A stretch of 64,000 nt of DNA, from assembly GCA_020161615.1 (NCBI GenBank), contig JAIUPD010000011.1, positions 1 to 64,000 on the forward strand, in the 5' to 3' direction. The position numbers were made by a program, and so were the translations under genes. This DNA is from Pseudomonadota bacterium. Lineage in GTDB: Bacteria > Pseudomonadota > Alphaproteobacteria > Rhodobacterales > Rhodobacteraceae. The notes under the pieces were generated by a model. The model was not told where the DNA came from and made no database searches. It saw only the letters and a program-made list of their open reading frames with translations. Numbering within the stretch: the stretch's first letter is position 1; every line of letters begins with the position of its first letter. This document shows, one piece after another, positions 1 through 7,837 of this stretch.

Positions 1-127
1 AAGCTACCAGTCGTAGGCATAGGCGTAGAACTAGTTCTAGACATGGAACCTCGGCGATCAGAGCAACGCAAGAAGCCTACTCCACACCGGACGCGCTCTT
101 AACCCACGGGGTTCCCTTCCCGCTTAC
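1..127 (-). mobile_element. Terminal segment of an IS66-family-like insertion sequence
   Basis: Read on the minus strand from position 127, the sequence starts GTAAGCGGGAAGGGAACCCC. This fits the GTAAGCG...AACCCC type of terminal inverted repeat known for IS66-family elements. It begins exactly where the dctM reading frame stops resembling its family. The 127 bp hold no gene and would be the leader before the first IS gene, which lies outside the window. A 14-bp perfect palindrome TAGAACTAGTTCTA sits at 26-39. IS66 elements usually make 8-bp target duplications; the candidate here is 128-135, but the other end is not visible. The family call is by motif only. Confidence 0.6.
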
Positions 128-1232
128 CGATGATCACCAGGATCCCGAACCAGATCAGGTCCACCCCCAGCGCCGACAGTGCCGGCAGGAAGACCGGGAT
201 GATCAGGAGCAGGATACCGATGGATTCGAAGACCATCCCCAGGAGCACGCAGATCGCGCAGATCAGCAGGACCAGCCCGACCGGCCCCAGCCCCCAGGCC
301 GTCACCGCCGATTGCAACGCATAGGGCATGCCGGTGAGGTTGATGAACTGCGCCAGGATCAGCGCCGAAAAGACGATGGCGAAGATCATCGCCGTGGTGG
401 AGACCGTCTCGGCGAAGACCGCCCAGAGGCTGGCGCGGTCCAGAAAATGCCCCCGCGCCACGCCGAACAGGAACGCCCCGGCGCAGCCGACGCCCGCGGC
501 CTCGGTCGGCGTGAAAATCCCGCCATAGATGCCGCCGAGGATCACGCCGAACAGGATGATCACCGGCCAGGTGGAATAGGAGGCGCGCAGCGTTTCTCGC
601 AGGCCCATCGCCTCGCCCCGGGGGCCGATGCCGGGCCGCAGCCAGGTCATGATCACCACCGCCAGCATGAACAGCCCGACCAGCATCAGCCCGGGCAGGA
701 TCCCGGCGATGAAGAGCTGGGCGATATCCTCGCCCGCGACGATGCCATAGATCGCCAGCGGCACCGAGGGCGGGATCATGATCCCCAGCGTGCCCCCCGC
801 GGCGATGGTCCCGGCGGAAAAGCCGTCACTGTACTTGAACTCGCGCATGGTCGGCACCGCGACGCGGGTCATGGTCGCAGCGGTGGCGAGCGACGAGCCG
901 CAGACCGCGGCGAAGCCTGCGCAGGACAGGATGCCCGACAGGGCGAGCCCACCCCGGAAGCGCCCCATCCAGGCGTAGGAGGCGGCGAACAGGTCGCGGC
1001 TGATGCCCGAGCGGTGGATGAAGGCGCCCATCAGCACGAAAAGCGGGATGATGGTCAGGTTGTAATTGGTCGCGGTGTCGACCATCCATTGCGACGACAC
1101 GGCCAGCGCCGCGTCGAAGCCGCGCAGATAGGTCAGGCCGAAGAAGCCCACGGCCAGCGTGGCGAAAGCCAGCGGCACGCCGATAAAGGCCAGAAGAAGC
1201 AGGAGCGCGAAGCCCGTCAGTGCCAGGATCAT
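99..1232 (-). pseudogene. dctM: TRAP transporter large permease DctM, 3' end lost to an insertion
   Basis: Large multi-spanning membrane subunit of a tripartite ATP-independent periplasmic (TRAP) transporter, normally about 425-430 residues and driven by the sodium or proton gradient. This frame has 377 codons. The first ~368 match the family (N-terminal hydrophobic helices, a GGTLGIMIPPS segment near residue 148). The last residues, GKREGNPVG then stop, are encoded by the IS66-like end. The usual final helices with a GLITPPVGLN-type motif are missing. The start lies 14 bp after dctQ. The permease is probably non-functional in this strain, although a truncated protein would still be made. An assembly join at this point is the alternative explanation. 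Confidence 0.85.
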
Positions 1233-1246
1233 GCCGGGTCAGCCTG

Positions 1247-1726
1247 TCATTCAAAACTTTGGGGGGAATGGGGCGGCGGCACCCGCCGCTCGTCCCGCAT
1301 CGAGGCCAGGACACCGATGACACCCAGAAGGGCCAGCAGCGCCATGATGGTGACGATCCAGATCATCGGCACGCGCAGCACCACGGTGGTTTCGGGGTAT
1401 TTGGTCAGGTCCCACAGCCGCCAGCCCAGAATGCCGACGATGGCGCCCGAGCCGATCAGCGACATGACGTCGAAGATGGCGCGATAGCCGCGGTTGAAAT
1501 GCTTCAGCAAGAAGGGCTCGAACAGCGAGACATTCACATGGCCGCGGTCACGGCCCACGGCGAAGAAGCCGCAAAAGGCCAGCACGCCGAACAGCAATTG
1601 CGTCATCTCGGCCGAGCCGAAGATCGGATGCGCGAAGAAATAGCGCATCACCACCTCGGCGCAGGTCACCAGGATCATCGCCACGAGGCACAGCGCCCCG
1701 AGTACGACCGTCACCTTGCGGATCAT
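1247..1726 (-). CDS. dctQ: TRAP transporter small permease DctQ
   Basis: 159-residue membrane protein with four hydrophobic segments, the size and topology of the DctQ small subunit that pairs with DctM. The start is fixed by a strong GGAGGAGG ribosome site just upstream. It lies between dctP (66 bp upstream) and dctM (14 bp downstream), so a dctPQM operon is clear. DctQ is thought to hold the large permease and help dock the loaded DctP. The substrate cannot be read from this subunit. Confidence 0.92.
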   Translation of the reverse strand: MIRKVTVVLGALCLVAMILVTCAEVVMRYFFAHPIFGSAEMTQLLFGVLAFCGFFAVGRDRGHVNVSLFEPFLLKHFNRGYRAIFDVMSLIGSGAIVGILGWRLWDLTKYPETTVVLRVPMIWIVTIMALLALLGVIGVLASMRDERRVPPPHSPQSFE

Positions 1727-1751
1727 CGGCTTTCCTCCTCCGGCCGACGAA

Positions 1752-1770
1752 GGGCGCCGGTTGGGCGCCC
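1752..1770 (-). other. Intercistronic hairpin between dctP and dctQ
   Basis: GGGCGCC and GGCGCCC form a perfect 7-bp stem with a 5-nt loop in the 66-bp dctP-dctQ gap. There is no T-run, so it is more likely an mRNA-stabilising or processing stem than a full terminator. Such stems after a binding-protein gene are often linked to excess expression of that protein; that role is inferred. Confidence 0.5.
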
Positions 1771-1792
1771 CTCAGGTTTCAGGGGCCGGGGA

Positions 1793-2830
1793 TCACTCAG
1801 CCGAAGCCGCCTCGATCTCGGCGCGGACTTCCTCGACCAGGGCGCGGCCGTCGAGGCCATAGGCGCTCTGCACCGCCGCCGCCCATTGCGTCAGCACCGC
1901 GTCCGAGGCGCCGTGCATGGCCTCGAGGATACCGGGATCGACCGGCGCATAGGTCACGCCCGAGGCTTCGAGCTGCGCGCGCGTCACCGTATCGGCCTCG
2001 GCCGCGGCGGCGCCCATCCGTTCGGCAAAGGCCGAGCCCGAATATTCCATCACCGCCGCCCGCTGGTCATCGGACAGGCGGTCCCAGGCGCGCTGGTTGA
2101 AGAACACGAGGAAGCTGGCCGATTGCAGCGCCGGCGACATGTCGACGCAGGATTTGACATAGGGCGCCGCGCCGAACGAGACGACCGTCTCCTGCGTCAG
2201 GCCGAAGATCGCATCCACCGTGTTGCGCGAGACCAGTTCCTGCACCTGCACTGCGGGCGAGGCGGTGATCGCCAGGCCCATGTTGGCCATGGTCTCGGAA
2301 ATGGTGCCGGGCAGCACCCAGACCCGGCGACCCTGCAGATCCTCCAGCGTCGAGAGCGGCGTGTCGGTGGTCGAACACAGGATGTTCGGCCCCAGATGGA
2401 AGGCCGAGACGACCTCGACCCCCCGGATCCGCTCGACCGGGGCGAAATGCTCCTGGTAATTCTCCCAGAACACGCGCGAGGTGGCGGCGGTATCGCCGAG
2501 ATCGAGGAACGGCATCTGCGTCAGCATCACGCCGGGGTGGTTCTGTCCCAGAAAGCCGTTGAAGATGAAGCCCGCATCGGCCACGCCGTTGCGCACGGCA
2601 TCGACCACGCCCGGCGGCGGCGAGACGGATTGCGGGGTGAAGACGATGCGCACCTCGCCATTGGTGGCGGCGGCGATGTCGTCCGACCAGGCGCGGAACA
2701 CCGGCCAGCTGAAATGGTTCGGCGGGAACAGGCTGGAAAAGGTCAGCTCGGTCACGGCTTGGGCCGAAACGGGCGCGATCAGCGCCGCGACGGAAATGAG
2801 CGCCCCGAGAACGGGCGTGCGAATGGTCAT
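1793..2830 (-). CDS. dctP: TRAP transporter periplasmic substrate-binding protein DctP
   Basis: 345 residues with an N-terminal signal peptide (hydrophobic core about residues 7-20, cleavage near VSAQA) followed by a DctP fold: TELTFSSLFPPNHF at the mature start, then an internal region near residue 160 with the conserved-type RRVWVLPG that resembles the R-x-P ligand site. The start at 2830 is preferred over an upstream in-frame ATG at 2881 because GGAGG stands at the right distance and the signal peptide begins there. First gene of dctPQM, 80 bp downstream of the LysR gene. The ligand is probably an organic acid, given the family; its identity is not visible. Confidence 0.92.
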   Translation of the reverse strand: MTIRTPVLGALISVAALIAPVSAQAVTELTFSSLFPPNHFSWPVFRAWSDDIAAATNGEVRIVFTPQSVSPPPGVVDAVRNGVADAGFIFNGFLGQNHPGVMLTQMPFLDLGDTAATSRVFWENYQEHFAPVERIRGVEVVSAFHLGPNILCSTTDTPLSTLEDLQGRRVWVLPGTISETMANMGLAITASPAVQVQELVSRNTVDAIFGLTQETVVSFGAAPYVKSCVDMSPALQSASFLVFFNQRAWDRLSDDQRAAVMEYSGSAFAERMGAAAAEADTVTRAQLEASGVTYAPVDPGILEAMHGASDAVLTQWAAAVQSAYGLDGRALVEEVRAEIEAASAE

Positions 2831-2909
2831 CGTGTCCTCCCTTACACCGGCAGACCTGCCTGGCCCTTGGCGTAAACCCAAGCGTGCTAGGGAATCAATT
2901 ACACAGCCG

Positions 2910-3830
2910 CTATCGCGATACCGCTTCCTTATCGCTGATCATCGAAGCGACGCGGCGCCGGATGCATTGCGCGAAGGTGTCGGCGGCCGGGGTCAGCGGG
3001 TGGCCGGCCCTTGTCATCAGGCAGATGGACAAGGGCTCGATATGTTCGCGGATCGGGATCTGGGCGATGTTCCAGGATTTCTTCAGATCATCGAGCAACA
3101 GCCCCGGATAGGTCATGATCGCCCCCAGACTCTCGACCAGCGAGATCGCCCCGAAATAGCTTTCCGAGGTTGTCGTGGCATGGGGCGGGACGAAGCCGTT
3201 CTCGATGAAGGGCTTGCGGAACACGTCGCCCGGGCCGGTCGGCACGCCCAGCATCACCCATTGCGCATCGACCAGTTCGCCGATCGAGCGGGCGTGGCGA
3301 TAGGGCGAATCGGCCGAGGTGACGACGATGATCGGAGAATAAAGCAGATGCTCGACGTTGATTTCCCGAGCCATCCCGGCGGGCGGCGCCGGGCCGATGA
3401 CAATATCGGTCCGCCCCTCGCGCAGCGGTTTCAGCGCGCCGGGAAACAGGCCCGAGGTGAAGCGCACGTCGATATCGGGATAGGACTTGCGAAAGAAGGT
3501 CAGCGCCCGGGGGATGATCCTGACCGCCGCCAGCGGCGAGAGGCAGACATGCACCGCGCCCTTCTGCTCGCCCCGCAGCTGTGCGACCTCATCCTCCATC
3601 CGCTCGATTTCCGAGCTGATGGTGCGGGCGCGGGCCAGGATCCGCTCGCCCACTTCGGTCAGCCGCACCCCGCGCGAGGTACGGACGAACAGCGACAGGC
3701 CGAGTTCGCTCTCGGCCTGGCGGAGGGCCTGGGTCAGGCCGGGTTGCGACCGGCCGAGCGCCTTGGCGGCAGCGCGCAGGCTGCCGTGTTCGGCGATGGC
3801 GACGAGGGTCTGGATATGTTGGACACGCAT
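2910..3830 (-). CDS. LysR-family transcriptional regulator
   Basis: 306 residues. Residues 1-60 form the winged helix-turn-helix of LysR proteins (HGSLRAAAKALGRSQPGLTQ), followed by a linker helix and a two-lobe effector domain, of the type seen in regulators of aromatic and organic-acid catabolism. It lies directly upstream of dctPQM on the same strand and back to back with the SDR-P450 pair, so it probably controls both sides from the 92-bp shared promoter. The inducer would be the transported or oxidised compound; this is inferred from context. Confidence 0.92.
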   Translation of the reverse strand: MRVQHIQTLVAIAEHGSLRAAAKALGRSQPGLTQALRQAESELGLSLFVRTSRGVRLTEVGERILARARTISSEIERMEDEVAQLRGEQKGAVHVCLSPLAAVRIIPRALTFFRKSYPDIDVRFTSGLFPGALKPLREGRTDIVIGPAPPAGMAREINVEHLLYSPIIVVTSADSPYRHARSIGELVDAQWVMLGVPTGPGDVFRKPFIENGFVPPHATTTSESYFGAISLVESLGAIMTYPGLLLDDLKKSWNIAQIPIREHIEPLSICLMTRAGHPLTPAADTFAQCIRRRVASMISDKEAVSR

Positions 3831-3846
3831 GGTGATAAGCGAACAT

Positions 3847-3868
3847 TATTGGTAGTGGAACTGCAATA
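3847..3868. promoter_or_regulatory. Candidate LysR operator in the lysR/SDR divergent promoter
   Basis: TATTG and CAATA form an inverted repeat separated by 12 bp, inside a short AT-rich stretch of an otherwise GC-rich region, between two divergent starts. LysR proteins usually bind interrupted dyads of this kind near divergent promoters. Only the dyad is seen; binding is inferred. Confidence 0.4.
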
Positions 3869-3922
3869 CTATTCGCGATTGCCCGCCCCCCCTAGGTTGC
3901 ACCCGTCAAGAGGGGGAGGACC

Positions 3923-4735
3923 ATGGCAACGCTGACCTATGCGGTCACGGGGGTTGCAAGCGGGATCGGCGCGGAACTGGCGCAGGTCCTCAAGGCGCAG
4001 GGCCACCGGGTTCTGGGCTTCGACATCCGCGAGACCACGGCCAATATCGACCGGTTCATCCCGCTCGACCTCAACGATCCGGCCAGCATCGCCCATGCGG
4101 TGCGGATCGTCGGCGAACCGCTGGACGGGCTGTGCAACAACGCCGGCCTGCCGCCGCGGCTGGGGCTGGAGGAGACCATCCTGCAGGTCAATTACCTGGG
4201 CACGCGGGCCTTTACCGGCGCCTTGATGCGCTGGTTCCGGCCCGGCGCTTCGGTCGTCAACATGGCCAGCCGCGCGGGCCAGGGCTGGCGCGAGGGGGTC
4301 GAACAGGTCCGCCGTCTGAGCGAGATCCGCCGCCGCGACGACATCGCCCGCTTCATCGCGCTGGAAGGCATCGACGCGACGCGTTGCTACAACCTGTCGA
4401 AGGAGGCGGTGATCCTGTGGACCATCGCCGAGACCGAGGCAATGATCGCCCGCGGGATGCGCATGAACTCGCTCAGCCCCGGCGCCATTGCCACCGGCAT
4501 CTTCGGCGATTTCCAGAAGGCTTTCGGCGAGGTGGTAGGTCGCAACATCGCCCGCGCCGGTCGCCCCGGCACGCCCCGCGAGGTGGCCGAGGCCGCGGCC
4601 TTCCTGCTCTCGCCCGCCTCGGGCTGGATCAAGGGCGCCGATATCGCCATCGACGGCGGCATGGGCGCGTTCAACCTGTCCGACCGGCTGGACCTGACCG
4701 GCCTGACCCTGCCCAAGGAGGCGATCACGCCATGA
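3923..4735 (+). CDS. SDR oxidoreductase, coniferyl-alcohol/3-alpha-hydroxysteroid dehydrogenase-like
   Basis: 270-residue classical short-chain dehydrogenase. NAD(P)-binding TGVASGIG at residues 9-16, NNAG at 72-75, catalytic Ser116 and Tyr156-x3-Lys160 (YNLSK). The long insert between the Ser and Tyr motifs and the GWIKGADIAIDGG tail fit the CalA/3-alpha-HSD-like group, which oxidises alcohols on aromatic, steroid or terpenoid rings. The start has GGGGAGGA upstream. Its stop overlaps the start of the P450 fusion gene by 4 bp, so the two are translationally coupled. A paralogue of the same type lies at 13330-14100. The substrate is unknown. Confidence 0.88.
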   Translation: MATLTYAVTGVASGIGAELAQVLKAQGHRVLGFDIRETTANIDRFIPLDLNDPASIAHAVRIVGEPLDGLCNNAGLPPRLGLEETILQVNYLGTRAFTGALMRWFRPGASVVNMASRAGQGWREGVEQVRRLSEIRRRDDIARFIALEGIDATRCYNLSKEAVILWTIAETEAMIARGMRMNSLSPGAIATGIFGDFQKAFGEVVGRNIARAGRPGTPREVAEAAAFLLSPASGWIKGADIAIDGGMGAFNLSDRLDLTGLTLPKEAITP

Positions 4736-6915
4736 ACACGCGCGCAGCCGTTCCGGCCGGGATCCCCGTCTCGACCCTCGATTACTATGGCGATGACGCG
4801 ATCCGCGACCCCTATCCGGTCTACGAGGAAATCCGCGCCCTGGGCCCTCTGGTCTATCTGGCGCAGCACGACCTCTACGCGGTTCCGAATTATGCCGAGG
4901 TCAGCCATGTCCTGCGCCATCCCGAGTTCTTCTCGAACGCGCGCGGTGTCTCGCCCTTGCAGAAGGTCAACGACATTCTGGTGGGGTCCACCCTGAATTC
5001 GGACCCGCCGTCCCATGACCGGACCCGCGCCATCACCGCCGAGCCCCTGCTGCCCGGCGCGCTGGGCGTGGTCGAGGGCCGGATCCGCGAGGCGGCCGAC
5101 GGGCTGATCGACACGCTCTGCCAGCGGGGCGAGTTCGACGCCGTGAAGGATTTCGCCCGCTACCTGCCGGTGACCATTGTCGCCGAACTCGTGGGCCTTC
5201 CGCCCGCCGTCGATAGCGAGCAGATGCTGAAATGGGCCTCGGCCACCTTCAACCTGTTCGGGGACGAGAACGCCCGCACCATCGAGGCCTATGAACACCT
5301 CAAGGACCTGCGCGATTTCCTGCGCGAATACGGCCGGCCCGAGCAGCTGAAAGAGGGCGGCTGGGCCAAGCGGATTTTCGAGGTCGGACCCGAGCGCGGC
5401 ATTTCCTACGAGACCTGCGCCCAGCTGATGCGCGATTACATCAACCCCTCGCTGGATACGACGATCTCCACCTCCGGCCAGTTGATCAAGCTTTTCGCCG
5501 AGAATCCCGCCGAATGGGCCAAGGTCCGCGCCAACCCCGATCTGGTGAACAACGCCATTGAGGAGGCGGTGCGCATCGCCGCCCCGGTGCGCGGCTGGAC
5601 CCGCTATGTGGCGCAGGACGCGGAACTGGCCGGGCATGTCCTGCCCCGGGGCTCGCGCGTGCTGGTGATGTTCGCCGCCGCCAACCGCGACCCGGTGAAA
5701 TACCCCGACCCGGCCCGCTTCGACGTGACGCGCGACGTCCACGATCATGTGGGCTTCGGTCAGGGCGTGCATATGTGCATGGGCATGCATCTGGCCCGGC
5801 TTGAGATGCAGAGCCTGGTCCACGCGCTGCGCCGCCGGGTCGAGGGCTTCACCCTGACCGAGCCGCCGGTCATGGCCCTGAACAACACGATCAGCGGCTA
5901 TCGGTCGATGCCGGTGCGGGTGACGCTGGCGGCCGAGGTCCTGGCCCGGCCCGCGGCACGGGCGGTCGAGAATCCCTGGCTGGACGTGACAATCGCCAGC
6001 CGCCGCCCGGCCGCCACCGACATCATCGCGCTGGAGCTGGTCTCGGCCGATGGCAGCCCCCTGCCCGCCTACGAGGCCGGGGCGCATGTCGATGTCTATG
6101 TGCAATCCGGCCTGATCCGGCAATATTCGCTGACCGGCGACCCGGCCGACCGCAGCCGCTACCGGCTGGGGATCCTGCTGGACCCGGCCTCGCGGGGGGG
6201 ATCCTCGGCGATCCACGCCCGCTTTGCCGAGGGGCAGCAGATCCGCATCGGCCGCCCGCGCAACCACTTCCCCTTGCAGAAGGCCGACCACACGATCCTC
6301 TTCGCCGGCGGGATCGGCATCACGCCCATGCTGGGCATGGCCCATGCGCTGGAGGCTCAGGGCGCCTCGTGGGAGCTGCATTATTGCGGCCGGACGCCCG
6401 ACCGGCTGGCCTTTGCCGAGGAGCTGGCAGCCTTCGGCGACAGCGTGCAGCGGCATGTGGACAGCGGGCCGGACGCGCAAAAGCTCGACATCGCCCGCGT
6501 TCTGGCCGGGCCCGAGGCCGGGCGGCACCTCTATGTCTGCGGCCCCAACGGCTTCATGGATTTCGTCACCGAATCGGCGGCGGCGCAGGGCTGGGACAAG
6601 GCGCAGGTCCATCTCGAACGCTTCGGGGCCGAGGTGAACACCGACGGCGCCCCCTTCACGGTCATCGCCCAGCGCTCGGGCAAGAGCTTCGAGGTGGCGC
6701 CGGGCGAAACCATTGCCCAGAAGCTGGCGGAGAACGGGATCGAGGTTCAGGTCTCGTGCCAGTCGGGCGTCTGCGGCACCTGCGTGACGCGGGTGCTCGA
6801 GGGGATGCCCGATCACCGCGATCTGGTGCAGACCGATCTGGAGAAGGCCGCGAACCGCACGATCACCGTCTGCTGCTCGCGCTCGAAGACCAAGACGCTG
6901 GTGCTGGACCTCTAG
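4732..6915 (+). CDS. Self-sufficient cytochrome P450 fused to a phthalate-dioxygenase-type reductase
   Basis: 727 residues combining a monooxygenase and its electron supply. Residues 1-400 are the P450: ExxR at E278-R281 and heme loop FGQGVHMCMG with Cys349. Residues 415-727 are a reductase: FMN motif RQYS at 463-466, NADH-binding GGIGITP at 526-532, and a C-terminal plant-type 2Fe-2S domain with C676, C681, C684 and C714 (C-x4-C-x2-C-x29-C). This is the class VII (P450RhF/CYP116B) layout. The I-helix reads PSLDTT (239-244), unlike the usual A/G-G-x-D/E-T. It would hydroxylate or O-dealkylate a small molecule using NADH; the overlapping SDR could oxidise the product. It ends 4 bp inside the 3' end of the convergent iclR gene. 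Confidence 0.93.
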   Translation: MNTRAAVPAGIPVSTLDYYGDDAIRDPYPVYEEIRALGPLVYLAQHDLYAVPNYAEVSHVLRHPEFFSNARGVSPLQKVNDILVGSTLNSDPPSHDRTRAITAEPLLPGALGVVEGRIREAADGLIDTLCQRGEFDAVKDFARYLPVTIVAELVGLPPAVDSEQMLKWASATFNLFGDENARTIEAYEHLKDLRDFLREYGRPEQLKEGGWAKRIFEVGPERGISYETCAQLMRDYINPSLDTTISTSGQLIKLFAENPAEWAKVRANPDLVNNAIEEAVRIAAPVRGWTRYVAQDAELAGHVLPRGSRVLVMFAAANRDPVKYPDPARFDVTRDVHDHVGFGQGVHMCMGMHLARLEMQSLVHALRRRVEGFTLTEPPVMALNNTISGYRSMPVRVTLAAEVLARPAARAVENPWLDVTIASRRPAATDIIALELVSADGSPLPAYEAGAHVDVYVQSGLIRQYSLTGDPADRSRYRLGILLDPASRGGSSAIHARFAEGQQIRIGRPRNHFPLQKADHTILFAGGIGITPMLGMAHALEAQGASWELHYCGRTPDRLAFAEELAAFGDSVQRHVDSGPDAQKLDIARVLAGPEAGRHLYVCGPNGFMDFVTESAAAQGWDKAQVHLERFGAEVNTDGAPFTVIAQRSGKSFEVAPGETIAQKLAENGIEVQVSCQSGVCGTCVTRVLEGMPDHRDLVQTDLEKAANRTITVCCSRSKTKTLVLDL

Positions 6916-7682
6916 CCCAGCGCCGCCTGCCGCAGCGCATCCACATGCGCCTCGGCAAAGGCCTCGGGCGACATCAACCCGCCGGTGAAGACCAGCGGGA
7001 TGCCGAACAGCGTCCCGTTGGGTGACCGCACCGCCACGGCCACGGCCGACAGATTGTCGGCCGCCACCGTCTCGCCCAGATAGGGGTAAAGCCGCTTGCC
7101 ATAGCCCCGGGCGCGGGTCGCCTCGATCTCTTCGTAAAGCCGCGCCCGGGTCATGTTGAACCGCTCGAGCCCGAAGATCGCATCGCCCCGCGTCCGCTCG
7201 ATCAGATGCTCGACCATCGACGGCGGGCAGAGTGCCAGACAGGCCTGACCCGAGGCCGCGCCGAAGACGTTGAAGCGCCGGTCGACCACCCCCGGCACCA
7301 TGAAATGCGGGCTCAGCGGCCGCGTCGTATCGACGAAACGCATGCAGAGGTCATCCATCACATGCAGGTCGCAAGGCCATTTCAGGCGCCGAGTCAGCGC
7401 CGCCAGCCGGACCATCAACTGATCTACAAAGCGTTGATCTTCCAGAGAAAGCGCATCGACCAGCGCGGTGCGGGCCAGGATATTGACCCGGTAGCGTCCG
7501 TCCGCCATCGAGCGGCGGACGAAATTGCGCTCGACCAGCGTGGTCAGCAGGCGGCGGGTGGTGGTGATCGGCAGATCGGCGTCGCGCGCCACCTCGCTCA
7601 GCGTGCGCGGGCCGAAACGCGACAGGCATTCCAGCACCGTGAGGCCCCGGTCGAGCGATCTGTTCTGCTCCGCGTCGGACAT
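6912..7682 (-). CDS. IclR-family transcriptional regulator
   Basis: 256 residues with an N-terminal winged helix (LDRGLTVLECLSRFG, then the TTRRLLTTL recognition region) and a C-terminal IclR effector domain. It is convergent with the P450 gene (4-bp tail overlap) and divergent from the hydrolase-accB-accC operon. It therefore most likely controls the latter and itself. IclR proteins of this type often sense aromatic or short organic acids; the ligand is not known here. Confidence 0.9.
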   Translation of the reverse strand: MSDAEQNRSLDRGLTVLECLSRFGPRTLSEVARDADLPITTTRRLLTTLVERNFVRRSMADGRYRVNILARTALVDALSLEDQRFVDQLMVRLAALTRRLKWPCDLHVMDDLCMRFVDTTRPLSPHFMVPGVVDRRFNVFGAASGQACLALCPPSMVEHLIERTRGDAIFGLERFNMTRARLYEEIEATRARGYGKRLYPYLGETVAADNLSAVAVAVRSPNGTLFGIPLVFTGGLMSPEAFAEAHVDALRQAALG

Positions 7683-7717
7683 CGCCCGCCCTCCCGCAGG
7701 TTTCAGCGCGTCGGGTG

Positions 7718-7735
7718 TTTACCGCTCTGCGGAAA
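7718..7735. promoter_or_regulatory. Candidate IclR operator
   Basis: TTTACCGC and GCGGAAA form a near-perfect dyad around a 3-bp centre, 36 bp upstream of the iclR start in the 155-bp gap to the divergent hydrolase gene. IclR-family operators are short palindromes of the CCG...CGG kind, so this is a reasonable site. No binding data. Confidence 0.4.
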
Positions 7736-7837
7736 GCCTGTCAAATCGCGTTGCCTGTCCCCGGTCGGACGGGAAGATGGCCAGCAAGGGCCGCTTCCCC
7801 CGGCGAGGGGATCCGAGAAGCCTGAGAGGGGAAGACA

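Noticed and set aside
26-41. ACTAGTTCTAGA resembles a cloning-vector polylinker, hinting at contamination
   Set aside because: The match is only 12 bp and is explained by a 14-bp natural palindrome; the adjacent IS66-like terminus gives a better account.
4387-6816. 809-codon open frame antisense to the P450 fusion
   Set aside because: Same cause; the plus-strand protein has heme, FMN, NADH and 2Fe-2S motifs in order.
7741-7837. Riboswitch-like leader before the sulfatase-type gene
   Set aside because: GC-rich with short stems but no known riboswitch core could be recognised.
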